Source of the DNA: Syntrophaceae bacterium UBA6078
Lineage (GTDB): Bacteria; Desulfobacterota; Syntrophia; Syntrophales; UBA2210
NCBI GenBank assembly: GCA_002428735.1
Contig: DIXO01000021.1
Location: forward strand, 1-62,008
Reading direction: 5' to 3'
Length of the DNA: 62,008 nucleotides
The notes below the pieces were generated by a model, which saw only the letters and a list, made by a program, of their open reading frames with translations, was not told the DNA's origin and made no database searches. Numbering within the stretch: position 1 is the first letter of the stretch; each line of letters begins with the position of its first letter. The translations under genes were made by a program, and so were the position numbers. Below are positions 54,001-61,674 of the stretch, piece after piece.

Positions 54001-54574
54001 CTGCAGAAAAGATTATGTCGAACGGCTCCCCAAACCATCGGAGCATCTCATCCTGCCATTGAATCATGAGCGGAGCGGGACATAAAATGAGAATGCGTTC
54101 AATCGCTTCGCGAAGCTTCAGTTCCTTCACCAGGAGACCGGCCATGATTGTCTTTCCGGCGCCTGGGTCATCCGCCAGAAGAAACCGCAATCTGGGCTGT
54201 GGAAGCATCGCCTGGTATACCGCTTCGATCTGGTGTGGAAGGGTGCGGATGCCCGACAGGCTCACAGCAAATTGCTGATCGTGAGCATAGGCGAGGCGGA
54301 TCCGGGTCGATTCTATAAGGAGGCGAAGTTTTTCGGCGTCGACCGGAGTCATTGATTCAGTTTTAACTGTTTCTCTCCCCAGAATTGACGCAATCTCTTC
54401 AGCTGAAATTATTGCTTCTTCCAATGAGCCGTCGGGAAGCCGGACACGACACTCGTAACCCGCCGAATCGCCTGACCCAAGCGGCCGCGCATCTTCCAAA
54501 GCAACAGGAACATCAAAATGTCCCGGAAGCATTACGCGCTGCCCAATCTGAGATACCAGGCGATTATCGCTCAT
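51065..54574 (-). CDS. SNF2-family helicase with C-terminal DUF3883 domain
   Basis: An 1169-aa superfamily 2 translocase. Walker A is DDPGAGKTIMAG (about residue 148), motif II DEAHK (about 248), and motif VI GRIHRIGQDRDVYAF (about 620). The last ~120 residues (RVEVKGRL, then TTNEWYKAQQL and YWLYVVWG) are a DUF3883 domain, which resembles a nuclease-fold module. A coiled coil lies at about 430-500. Similar proteins are the helicase of Hma-type and DISARM-type systems. AGGTGAGG precedes ATG 54574. It is the first large gene of the run. Confidence 0.87.
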   Translation of the reverse strand: MSDNRLVSQIGQRVMLPGHFDVPVALEDARPLGSGDSAGYECRVRLPDGSLEEAIISAEEIASILGRETVKTESMTPVDAEKLRLLIESTRIRLAYAHDQQFAVSLSGIRTLPHQIEAVYQAMLPQPRLRFLLADDPGAGKTIMAGLLVKELKLREAIERILILCPAPLMIQWQDEMLRWFGEPFDIIFSAVDQQQLTNPWQRSSQIIASIDYAKQEDVRERVWQQRWDLVIIDEAHKCSARTASGGQNRESKVTTTKRYDLALHLTYQADHVLLLTATPHHGDEDKFAHFLRLIDPDLFPEPHRLGKQASAIRKDVFRLGKDSPWCLRRLKEDLRDANGKRLFPDRHTKTVTFRLNGDEYTLYKSVTAYINEFIPQQTGQRRSSAALTRTVLQRRLVSSTCAIHESLKRRLKKQEDLLEELEGLTPSQRAKRLAALQGRLPDAEQDEDDLDDAVRDQLADEYTAALELEQLRAEISALQELVEQARRVREDANDSKLAALKKCLGEAQFLELKDGRGKLLIFTEHRDTLGYVRDHLERWGFSTCEIHGGMNPHERKRAQEVFRTGAQVCIATEAAGEGINLQFCHLMINYDMPWNPTRLEQRLGRIHRIGQDRDVYAFNFVATDSEDGQPIVEGRILHRLLEKLDQMNEALEGRVFDVIGEVLSLNDVNLPDMLRDAAYDPRRLDEYLDQIDRINPAKLKEYEEATGIALARSHVDFSAFQRRNLEVEERRLMPRYVEAQFVSAAREVGLRVEPRADGLWRIEHILADLRSERLRSVQKVGKAESSYRKITFHKHHLEKDAHVDAILMGPGHPLYAAVDEKLNERLAELVGGIGFFVDPLCKEPYRIHLFEISIRGKDSKGNDVPLYGELVAVREERGNYEGIPSDILLNLAAHPHPPQEIEATSIQGATDFLKRTYQLECRARCQAERQHFAQVCREYLEKSFKARIDRAQERAMLLAAEVFSKPEYKLPADEARKYVDELQRARQERLDGLKRLEIARTGPVKHVGTAFILAPDADTQAQLTDLTDELDPNIRRQSEIAAEDKVIEALVAEGFPQDRIERVGHLKLGFDIRAHRIADQATGEVSVKRVEVKGRLPGQPVRLTTNEWYKAQQLAETYWLYVVWGPLSDSPELVRIHNPAAKLDHAKREIVAARFYEIPAEAISQATE

Positions 54575-54607
54575 TCCTCACCTACTAAGTCGGTCTATAA
54601 TTCATTA

Positions 54608-54784
54608 TTATTCCTGCCTTGTTAGCCATTCATCAATGGCACCTTTAAGGAAACGCCAATGACGCCCCACCTTTTGAGAGGGAATTTTTCCTTCCCGTAC
54701 GAGTTTGTAAAGCGTGGATTTTGGAATCTTCAGGTAAGCGGCCAATTCTTCAATGGTCAACACATCGCCCGGCTTTTTAGCCAT
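54608..54784 (-). CDS. AlpA/excisionase-like helix-turn-helix protein
   Basis: A 58-aa MerR-like DNA-binding protein: VLTIEELAAYLKIPKSTLYKLV (helix-turn-helix), then GKIPSQKVGRHWRFLK and AIDEWL. ATG 54784 has GAGAGG eight bases upstream; a TTG at 54799 is less likely. It heads the twelve-gene run, 33 nt before the SNF2 gene, and lies beside a promoter-operator, so it is a likely regulator of the run rather than an excisionase. Confidence 0.75.
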   Translation of the reverse strand: MAKKPGDVLTIEELAAYLKIPKSTLYKLVREGKIPSQKVGRHWRFLKGAIDEWLTRQE

Positions 54785-54803
54785 CGGGTAACCTCTCAAA
54801 AAT

Positions 54804-54861
54804 TTATCTCATACGAGCCATAATGATCTCCTTGTGTATAGTTAATGACAGTTATTGTCAA
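54804..54861 (-). promoter_or_regulatory. Predicted promoter/operator and mini-ORF of the defence operon
   Basis: On the minus strand: -35 TTGACA (54861-54856), a 15-bp spacer and -10 TATACA (54840-54835). An inverted repeat TGACA-N5-TGTCA (54846-54860) overlaps the -35. Directly after it AAGGAG (54833-54828) precedes a five-codon reading frame MARMR (54821-54804), with a better ribosome site than the HTH gene itself. The spacer is short, so strength may depend on an activator. Confidence 0.45.
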
Positions 54862-54883
54862 GTAATTTTGGCGTCCTACAGAG

Positions 54884-57529
54884 CTATTCTGAAATGGAAG
54901 CCGCCGTATCCTTTATCACGGCATTCCAGTGCTGAAGAAGGCTTTCTCTGTCGAACGATATATTCTGCGGCGGTATTGAAAGGCGGTAGCACCCTGATCC
55001 GTCGTTCTCGATGATTTTCCCATCTTTCTTCAGGGTGAGGCTTCGGAGCTCATTCCTCAGCCGCGAGACGAGCTGTGTCGCCCCCATTCCGGGAGTCAGG
55101 TCCTCCCTGTGAACCCATCCCTGCCCGTCCTTTCTCACCGCAACGGCAAAACGCAGGAGCAATTCCAGGGATCGATTGGTAATCCCCATCGGCGAGCCGT
55201 TGATCATCACCAGATTGCGTTTCTCGATCGGCTTTCCCGTGATCTCGATCCGGTCGCGGCAAATGAACGTGTCGTCAGGCCCAGACGTCTCGGTGTTCGT
55301 TTCTTCTTGCGATGGACTCTTGTGTCCCGATTCCACTGCCTCCTTGAGGCTGATCGCGATCCTCTCCGGGATCATCGCTGCGAGCACCGTCACAGGTGCC
55401 TCCCGGACGGCTTTCCTGCTGTCGAAACCCTCCCTGACGAGACTGTAGATTCCCGCCCGGCCCAGGCCCCGGACCCTCAGCCTTGCCAGTTCAAGCCCCT
55501 TCTCTTCCACTCCGTAGAGAAGCCTCTCGGAAAGGATGGACAACCTGTCCTGCAGGGCCTTGGGTGACCCTATGCTCTGGGCAACGAGCGAGGCGGCATC
55601 GACGATCCAGCTCAACCCCTCCGCCGCGGCGGCGATTGTGCCGTAATAGGATTCGAAATCCCTCTCCAGACTGGGGGTTTCCTTCCCCTGGATCCACCTT
55701 TCGAGAAGAAGGGTGAGCTTGAGAGTCCTGGCCTTGTTCTTCGTGACGAGAAGAGAGCTCTTGACGACCTGGGACAGCAAGGTACCGAGGTACTCCTGCC
55801 GACCCGAGATCTTTTCCCTGACCAGTTGCTCGTACTTCCTGCTCCTGTGCTCATGCCCGGCGATCTGCATGTAAATTTTCTTCCCGTCATCGCTCGAAGC
55901 GGCGGCATGAAGAATTTCCAGGTCAGTGAGCTCCCTGTCCCCGACCTCCTTCAGGAATGACGACAGGTCCAGCGCCGTGAGGCAGGTTATGCCTTTCGAT
56001 GCGACGACGACGCCCAGCGAGGAGACGGCCATCTCCCCCCGGCCGTCCTCCTCGATGAACCTCCTGTCAGTGGCGAACCGGAGAGCCTTTTCCATGCTTT
56101 TCCTGGTATTCTCCCTGCTCTCGAACAGCCCCTGGAACGTACGGGAAAGAAATGATTCGATCTCTTCCCTGTTCCTCGCGACGCCGGAGGCGACGATGTT
56201 CACGAGGTGGTTTTCCATGCCTTTGCCGTCGAGCCGCGAGGTGAGCATTCCCACCTGCCCGTCGATGTAATTCTCCCAGAGCATCTCGTACTCGTAGTCG
56301 TTTCCGGCGATGGTGATCGACCTCCCGAAGTCCCGGCCGAACCCCAGCCTTCCGGCGCGGCCGCTGATGTTTTCGTATTCCGCCCACCCGATCGGAGTGA
56401 GGATCATGTGGTCGCGGCCGTCGGTCTCCCATTTCTGCGTGTGCAGGAAGACCGTCGTAGCGGGAAGGTTGACGCCCATGGCCAGGGTCGTCGTGCAGAA
56501 GATGACCTTGATTTCCCCTTTCCGGGCGTATTTCTCGACGACGCTGCGTTCGTCCCTCGACAGGTCTGCATGATGGAAGGCGACCGCTTTCCCCAGGCAG
56601 GATGCGAGTTTTTCCTTTAGGGACGTTTCCTCCAGGAGAGCGAGCTCGTCAAGGGCGCCCGCGGCACAGGCGAGGTCGACCCTTTCTGTGAGAAGCCCGG
56701 CGAAAAGCATGGTATCCAGCTTGCTCGGGAGGAATACCAGAACTTGGTCGCCCTTCCCCGCCAGGTGGGCTACGTTGGCAAGAAGAACCTCCGTCGGATC
56801 CTCGAAATCAATTTCGGCGAGAGGCTCGAAATTCTTTTCGAGGGTATTGTGGGTCCTGTAATGGAAAACCCCCTTGTAGAGCACGCCCTCGTGCAGCTCG
56901 ACCGGCCTCTTGTCAAAGGAAAGGAGGTCGGCGCCCAGCCACCGGGCGAGGGCATCGGTGTTCCCCAGGACGGCCGAGAGCCCGATGACCTGCGGGCGAT
57001 GCGGTGAGGAGACGATCTTGGTCAGGGTGATCTCCAGCCCCGGTCCCCGGTCCGGGTCGCCGATTTCCTGGAGTTCATCGACGACCACCAGGGCGATGTT
57101 TTTCAAGAGGAAGGGGTTCTTGACCATGAGCTGCGCCATCTTCTCGTAAACGATGACCGCTATTCCGAACTCGCCCGCCTCGATCGCCCGGTCATGTTCC
57201 CGGTGATCCCTGGATGAGACCACGGTCCTGATCCCGAAAGACTCATACTTTTTCCGAAAATCGAGATACTTCTCCTCCGCGAGGGATTTCAGGGGGACGA
57301 GGTAGATGACTTTCTTTTTCTCCATGACGCCCTTCACGGCGGCGATCTCCCCGATGAAGGTCTTCCCGGACGTTGTCGGGCTGGAGATGATCAGGCTTTT
57401 CCCGTCGAGGACCTGGTGGCGCTTGATGGCTCTCTCCTGCACCGGCAGAAGCTCTTCCCCCATCTCGGTAATCCAGGCTTCCACGATCTTCTCCGGGATG
57501 TTGTAACGGCTCAATTCCAAAATTCTCAT
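54884..57529 (-). CDS. Hel308/Ski2-like superfamily 2 helicase
   Basis: An 881-aa helicase. Motif I is SSPTTSGKTFIGE (about residue 50), motif II VVVDELQEIG (DELQ instead of the usual DEAH/DELH), motif III GLSAVLGN, motif V TLAMGVNLPA and motif VI SGRAGRLGFG, followed by a winged-helix and helical region as in Hel308. The C-terminal ~180 residues are extra and not recognised. It is divergent from the WYL regulator and ends just upstream of the defence operon. In mobile elements such helicase-WYL pairs are likely defence modules (inference). Confidence 0.8.
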   Translation of the reverse strand: MRILELSRYNIPEKIVEAWITEMGEELLPVQERAIKRHQVLDGKSLIISSPTTSGKTFIGEIAAVKGVMEKKKVIYLVPLKSLAEEKYLDFRKKYESFGIRTVVSSRDHREHDRAIEAGEFGIAVIVYEKMAQLMVKNPFLLKNIALVVVDELQEIGDPDRGPGLEITLTKIVSSPHRPQVIGLSAVLGNTDALARWLGADLLSFDKRPVELHEGVLYKGVFHYRTHNTLEKNFEPLAEIDFEDPTEVLLANVAHLAGKGDQVLVFLPSKLDTMLFAGLLTERVDLACAAGALDELALLEETSLKEKLASCLGKAVAFHHADLSRDERSVVEKYARKGEIKVIFCTTTLAMGVNLPATTVFLHTQKWETDGRDHMILTPIGWAEYENISGRAGRLGFGRDFGRSITIAGNDYEYEMLWENYIDGQVGMLTSRLDGKGMENHLVNIVASGVARNREEIESFLSRTFQGLFESRENTRKSMEKALRFATDRRFIEEDGRGEMAVSSLGVVVASKGITCLTALDLSSFLKEVGDRELTDLEILHAAASSDDGKKIYMQIAGHEHRSRKYEQLVREKISGRQEYLGTLLSQVVKSSLLVTKNKARTLKLTLLLERWIQGKETPSLERDFESYYGTIAAAAEGLSWIVDAASLVAQSIGSPKALQDRLSILSERLLYGVEEKGLELARLRVRGLGRAGIYSLVREGFDSRKAVREAPVTVLAAMIPERIAISLKEAVESGHKSPSQEETNTETSGPDDTFICRDRIEITGKPIEKRNLVMINGSPMGITNRSLELLLRFAVAVRKDGQGWVHREDLTPGMGATQLVSRLRNELRSLTLKKDGKIIENDGSGCYRLSIPPQNISFDRESLLQHWNAVIKDTAASISE

Positions 57530-57588
57530 GACGCGAGTCCTTTCCCTAAAAAAATCCTTTGTCTTACAAAAAAACCGAATCTTTCATG

Positions 57589-57644
57589 TTGACCTTAAAG
57601 ACAAGTTGCTGATATTTCAATGCCACGGCGACAGACGTCTGTCG
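57589..57644 (+). promoter_or_regulatory. WYL-gene promoter with perfect 16-bp palindrome
   Basis: TTGACC (57589-57594), an 18-bp spacer and TATTTC (57613-57618) form a weak promoter. CGACAGACGTCTGTCG (57629-57644), a perfect palindrome, would lie at about the transcript start. It sits in the 175-nt divergent region between the helicase and the WYL gene and is a likely operator for the WYL protein on one or both genes. Confidence 0.5.
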
Positions 57645-57704
57645 TCAAACTTGCAGGAGCATTTCACGGACCTGAAAAAGCTTGTGAACGGGAAGAGTCT
57701 GTTA

Positions 57705-58646
57705 ATGGGCGAAAAGAACGTGCAAAAAAGGCTGATCCGCCTCGGGCAGATCCTCCGGGTTTTCCTGGACAAAGACCGGGTCTCCAGCATCTGGCTGAGC
57801 CGGAATTTCCAGATTACACCCAGGACGATCCAACGGGACCTTGCCGCGTTGAAAGAATCCGGATTCCCCATCCATGAAATTCAGAAGGGCATTTACCGGC
57901 TGGGCAAGGATCTCATCAAAAACCTGGAGGTTTTCGATGAAACCGAACTTGCCCTGGTCATCACCCTCCGGAACGTAGTCGGCCAGTTGGGGCGGCCTTT
58001 CCAGAAAGCGGCGGACGGTCTCTTCAACAGCCTTTACGACGCGGCCTCGTCCATGCCGGTCTACGTGAGGATGGACGAGTCGATCCCGCTCGACAGCAGT
58101 CTCCTCAACCGGATCGTGAAGTCGATCCGTCTGAAAAAGATCGCCGGCTTCTATTACAAGTCCGGTAAACCTCACCAGGTGAACATGGAACCATACAGGG
58201 TCGTCCATTTCGGGGGGTTCTGGTACCTGGTCGGAAAAGATACGGGCGATTCCGTCATCAAGCGCTACGCCCTCGACAGGATCAGCGACTTCAAGATGGC
58301 GCGGACTTCTTTCAGAAAGATTCCCGAAAACCTTGACTCCGCGATCCAGGGCAGTGCCAACATCTGGTTTTCCACGGATCAAAACCTTGTCGTGAAGATC
58401 TCCGTTGATGCTTCCAGCTCGGGCTATTTCAAGCGTCGGAAGGTCTTCCCCACCCAGGAAATTACGGAAGAACGGGAAGACGGTACCCTCATCGTTTCTT
58501 TCCGGGTGGGCAGGTACGAAGCCATCCAGGATATACTCAAGTCCTGGCTGCCGCACATAACCATCCTGGAGCCGGCGGAATTCCGGGACGCATTTCTGGC
58601 CGACATGATAAAGTGGGTGCAGAGGCAGGAACAAGTGGGGTCATGA
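57705..58646 (+). CDS. WYL-domain transcriptional regulator
   Basis: A 313-aa regulator: an N-terminal winged HTH (LIRLGQILRVFLD, then SRNFQITPRTIQRDLAALKE), a central WYL domain (about 130-215) with MEPYRVVHFGGFWYLVGKD, and a WCX-type C-terminal domain (about 235-310). WYL proteins sense nucleic-acid or nucleotide ligands and often control defence genes. I chose ATG 57705, where the homologous region begins; the longer frame to 57528 would translate through the palindrome and promoter. Confidence 0.8.
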   Translation: MGEKNVQKRLIRLGQILRVFLDKDRVSSIWLSRNFQITPRTIQRDLAALKESGFPIHEIQKGIYRLGKDLIKNLEVFDETELALVITLRNVVGQLGRPFQKAADGLFNSLYDAASSMPVYVRMDESIPLDSSLLNRIVKSIRLKKIAGFYYKSGKPHQVNMEPYRVVHFGGFWYLVGKDTGDSVIKRYALDRISDFKMARTSFRKIPENLDSAIQGSANIWFSTDQNLVVKISVDASSSGYFKRRKVFPTQEITEEREDGTLIVSFRVGRYEAIQDILKSWLPHITILEPAEFRDAFLADMIKWVQRQEQVGS

Positions 58647-58697
58647 AAGCAGGCGAATGCGTCATGAATCCCACGAATCCGATTAGGAGAGAGCACG

Positions 58698-59717
58698 ATG
58701 ACAGCAAGCATGGCATCCCAGTATGAAAAGGTGGGCAATCGCATTGCCCAGTACATGAAATCTTTACAGCCAGGTGATGAATCGCTTCAGGAAAAACTTG
58801 GAGTTTTTTTAAAAAGGTATGAAAAAGCCCCTTTGTTCATAGTTGGCATCGATGAATCCGTGTATGACGAATGGCTTCGGAATCCCAATCCGGATGCGGT
58901 TAAAGAGTTTCGTCTTCCATTTCCAACAATGGTTCTGGATTTTCCGAGCGGACTTTTGCAGAAAAGCGCAAACCCGAGAATGAGCAACTCCGTTATCATC
59001 TACGTTGATACTGTCGGTGAAAATACTTATTTGTTTGAGGGACTCCAGACGGCAGAAGCTTTCCAAAATGCACTCGATACGGCGCCAGTTCGTGAAAAGG
59101 ACATAATCACTTCAGCCGGTTGTTCTTTAGAAGCAGGAGAGATCGGAGAGCCCTTTTCCTTCGTGGTCCAAATGATTCCGGAAACAAATGGCTTCGTCGC
59201 AAATTACAGCTGCGAGTTCATTTATGATTGCCAGGTACCCGTGGCACCGCTCCCCGGGATCACTTCCTATGCAACGTTCAGCCGCTGTCAACCGCCGTCC
59301 GGCAATTGCATGACAAAGACTCCGCTCTGTAAAATGCTCGATTCTTCAACAAACTTTACGATAGTCTTCATCATGATGGTGATTGAATACATCAATAGGC
59401 AAGATCGTTTCATCGTAAAGATCACGCCTGAAATGACAGACCGTGAAAAGCGACTTGCAGCCAAAGGCAAAAAGTTCTCATTCAGCAAAAAGCCGGCGCA
59501 CATTGTTCTGGATCACTCTCAGGTCCGGGAGATCATTGCGGCCTCAAGGCAAGGAGGTACTCACTCCTCGCCATTGCCGCACCAGAGAAGAGGACACTGG
59601 AGAAGGCTCCAGTCCGACTATTTCAAAGAAAAAAAGAAGATTTGGGTGCGACCGGCAGATATCAACAAGGGTATGTCTGTAAAGATCAATCGGAACGTCT
59701 ACGAAGTTGTTTCTTGA
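58698..59717 (+). CDS. AcrVA2-like family protein
   Basis: A 339-aa protein. The C-terminal segment PHQRRGHWRRL followed by KIWVRPADIN is like the RPHIRRGHW...RVRW end of AcrVA2, an anti-CRISPR that lowers Cas12a expression. The mid-region PFPTMVLDFPSGLL and IIYVD, and a helical FIMMVIEYINRQD, also align in order from memory. AcrVA2 homologues are widespread on mobile elements, many in hosts without Cas12a, so the actual role is open. AGGAG precedes ATG 58698; it lies 51 nt after the WYL gene and may share its transcript. Confidence 0.5.
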   Translation: MTASMASQYEKVGNRIAQYMKSLQPGDESLQEKLGVFLKRYEKAPLFIVGIDESVYDEWLRNPNPDAVKEFRLPFPTMVLDFPSGLLQKSANPRMSNSVIIYVDTVGENTYLFEGLQTAEAFQNALDTAPVREKDIITSAGCSLEAGEIGEPFSFVVQMIPETNGFVANYSCEFIYDCQVPVAPLPGITSYATFSRCQPPSGNCMTKTPLCKMLDSSTNFTIVFIMMVIEYINRQDRFIVKITPEMTDREKRLAAKGKKFSFSKKPAHIVLDHSQVREIIAASRQGGTHSSPLPHQRRGHWRRLQSDYFKEKKKIWVRPADINKGMSVKINRNVYEVVS

Positions 59718-59957
59718 TCGCGTGTTTACGACAAGGCGTTTTTTGCCTGAGAACAAAACGATCAGTTGTGAACATGTAAGGTCATCCTATCCTGAAGCCT
59801 CCCCGAGGCCACAAAATAAATTTTCAATTTTTGACCACAAAATCCCTGCATCGAAAACATTATATATCAGATGCGGGGGATCACATCCTGTCCTGACCTC
59901 TTAAATCTTCCCGCGATCTCAAAAACAATCTGAGCTTTGGGTACTGGAGAAACCTCA
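59718..59957. other. Intergenic leader of the transfer operon
   Basis: These 240 nt hold no gene. An inverted repeat GCATC (59848-59852) / GATGC (59870-59874) surrounds an A+T-rich centre with TATATA; TTGACC occurs at 59831-59836 but spacing to a -10 is poor. A short AGGC/GCCT hairpin follows the AcrVA2-like stop. The conjugation genes start downstream, so a regulated promoter is expected here. Confidence 0.3.
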
Positions 59958-60617
59958 ATGGGATACCTGCGTCAACTTGGATTCTTCTTTTTCTTCGTGA
60001 TCATGCCTTGCATTTCGGCTGCCATGGCGGCCGAAATCCGGACGAGCACTTATAATTACGTTTATGGGAAAGCAGCAGCCAATTCCACTGACCACGACAC
60101 CTTCGTCATTTGCGAGCTTTGTCCTCCGCGCCAGCTCCTTGCCCTGAAACCCAAGATGACAGCCCTTGCCGTCCGTGTACCGGAAGCAGCGGCGTCGATC
60201 ACCGCGGACGGTCCACCCACCGGAAAACAGACTGTCAGTGCGAAAGCAGCGAATAATTCATCGGCGGCCGACATTACCGGACCGAACCGCCCAGACCGCG
60301 TATGCACGCCAACGATTTATTTCCGGTTCAACCGGTTCGACGTTTCCAACTACGAAAAAGATCAACTCGATCAACTTGTCTCCCGCCTGAAAGAACGACC
60401 CGATCGGCCCCGGGAGATCCGGGTCGTCGGCCACACCTGCGACCTGGGAAGCGATCCTTACAATGACCGCCTGTCCCTGATGAGGGCGGAGTCAGTCGCG
60501 GTTTACCTGGGAAGAAACGGCTTCAGGGTTTCCGGGGCGAAGGGTGAAGGCAAGCGCAGCCCCGTATCGAAGGTCGGAAAACTGAACAGGCGGGTGGAAA
60601 TCGAAATCATTCATTAA
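59958..60617 (+). CDS. OmpA-family outer-membrane/periplasmic protein
   Basis: A 219-aa exported protein with a signal peptide ending near AAMAAE and a C-terminal OmpA-like peptidoglycan-binding domain (about 115-219: YFRFNRFDVSNYEKDQ, then VVGHTCDLGSDPYNDRLSLMRAESV and NRRVEIEI). The middle is low-complexity Ala/Pro/Thr. It probably anchors the transfer apparatus to the cell wall, like TraV- or LptE-associated OmpA proteins of ICEs. ATG 59958 is chosen for its GGAG; TTG 59937 is weaker. It opens the transfer operon. Confidence 0.8.
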   Translation: MGYLRQLGFFFFFVIMPCISAAMAAEIRTSTYNYVYGKAAANSTDHDTFVICELCPPRQLLALKPKMTALAVRVPEAAASITADGPPTGKQTVSAKAANNSSAADITGPNRPDRVCTPTIYFRFNRFDVSNYEKDQLDQLVSRLKERPDRPREIRVVGHTCDLGSDPYNDRLSLMRAESVAVYLGRNGFRVSGAKGEGKRSPVSKVGKLNRRVEIEIIH

Positions 60618-60626
60618 GGAGGTCTC

Positions 60627-61343
60627 ATGCTGAAGAAGATCATGCCGGCCGTCATGGCCATGTTCCTGTGCGCCGCGGTTAGTCACGCGGAGGAAAGCAT
60701 CACGATCCAGATTTTACATGATAGTTTCCCGAACGTGAAGGCGGAGAAGGCCGGAAAATCGGTCATCCCCGGTCTTTACGAAGTGGAAGCCGGGAACAAC
60801 GTCTTCTACTTCGAGCCCCGGAACGGCTACCTCATTTTCGGGGACATCATAACAAAGGAAGGGAAAAATCTCTCCGCGGAGAAAAGGCAGGAACTGCTTG
60901 CCCGGAGAGTGAAAGAGATCCCGTTGGAAAAGGGGATCAAGATCGGCAAAGGCAAGAACGTCGTGATCGAGTTCACGGATCCGGACTGTCCCTTCTGCCG
61001 GAAAGCGGCCGAGTGGCTCGAAAAGAACCGGGAAGGGGTGACGCGATATGTATTCCTGTATCCCATCACGCGTCTCCATCCCGGCGCGGACGCCAAAGCG
61101 AAGTACATTCTTGGGGCCAAGGACCGGGAGAAGGCCTACCATGAAGTCATGAGCGGCGCGCTGGACAATGCCGACGCGAGCAAGCTCAAGCTCACCGAGA
61201 AGGCCGGCGCCCTCCTTGAAGAGCAAAAGCAAATTGCCGTGAAAGCGGGCGTCTTCGCCACCCCGATCCTGTGGGTCAACGGGAAACACGTACCCGGGGC
61301 AGACATACCGCTTATTGAAAAATACCTGAAAGGAGAAAAATGA
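60627..61343 (+). CDS. dsbC: DsbC-like thiol:disulfide isomerase
   Basis: A 238-aa periplasmic protein: a signal peptide (cleavage near SHAEE), an N-terminal dimerisation domain (about 22-95) and a thioredoxin domain with the active site FTDPDCPFCRKAA and cis-proline FATPILWVNGK. It has the usual DsbC size. F-type and related transfer systems often encode such a protein (TrbB/DsbC) to fold cysteine-rich TraN- and TraV-like proteins. It complements the VKOR-DsbA fusion of the same element. Confidence 0.88.
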   Translation: MLKKIMPAVMAMFLCAAVSHAEESITIQILHDSFPNVKAEKAGKSVIPGLYEVEAGNNVFYFEPRNGYLIFGDIITKEGKNLSAEKRQELLARRVKEIPLEKGIKIGKGKNVVIEFTDPDCPFCRKAAEWLEKNREGVTRYVFLYPITRLHPGADAKAKYILGAKDREKAYHEVMSGALDNADASKLKLTEKAGALLEEQKQIAVKAGVFATPILWVNGKHVPGADIPLIEKYLKGEK

Positions 61344-61344
61344 C

Positions 61345-61662
61345 ATGAAGAAACATCCGGGTTCCAAGGAAATGCTGTTGGCAGTCGTCGCCGCGCAGGG
61401 TCTTCTTATCCTTTTCCATTACGGGGAGGCGCTCGCCATGACGGCGCCTTCCACGGGGTCCTTCGCCTACGACATCTACGACATCGGAGTCAACTCCATC
61501 CTCAAGGGTCCCATCGGCTTCATCGGCGGGGTCGGCGCTATCGTCTTCGGAGCGATCGAGGCCATACGGGGACGGATACTGGAAGCAGTCCCCGCCATCC
61601 TGGGTGGGGCCGCGCTCCTGAAGGCGGATTCCATCGTACAGACCCTGGGTTGTATCATCTAG
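61345..61662 (+). CDS. Conjugative pilin-like protein (TraA-like)
   Basis: A 105-aa protein with an N-terminal hydrophobic leader (MLLAVVAAQGLLILF) and cleavage possible after ALAM, then two hydrophobic helices (GPIGFIGGVGAIVFGAIEA and AVPAILGGAALL). Size, two-helix mature part and position just before traL match F-type propilin genes. No strong family motif was recognised, so the call relies on position. Confidence 0.65.
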   Translation: MKKHPGSKEMLLAVVAAQGLLILFHYGEALAMTAPSTGSFAYDIYDIGVNSILKGPIGFIGGVGAIVFGAIEAIRGRILEAVPAILGGAALLKADSIVQTLGCII

Positions 61663-61674
61663 CCGGCTGAAGCG

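Noticed and set aside
34245..54574. DISARM or BREX as the name for the defence operon
   Set aside because: No DUF1998 (DrmB), no PLD (DrmC), no PglZ, BrxC or BrxL was recognised; the DUF499/DUF1156 pair points elsewhere.
59831..59866. TTGACC...TATATA as promoter of the transfer operon
   Set aside because: Spacing is about 24 bp, too long for a sigma-70 promoter.
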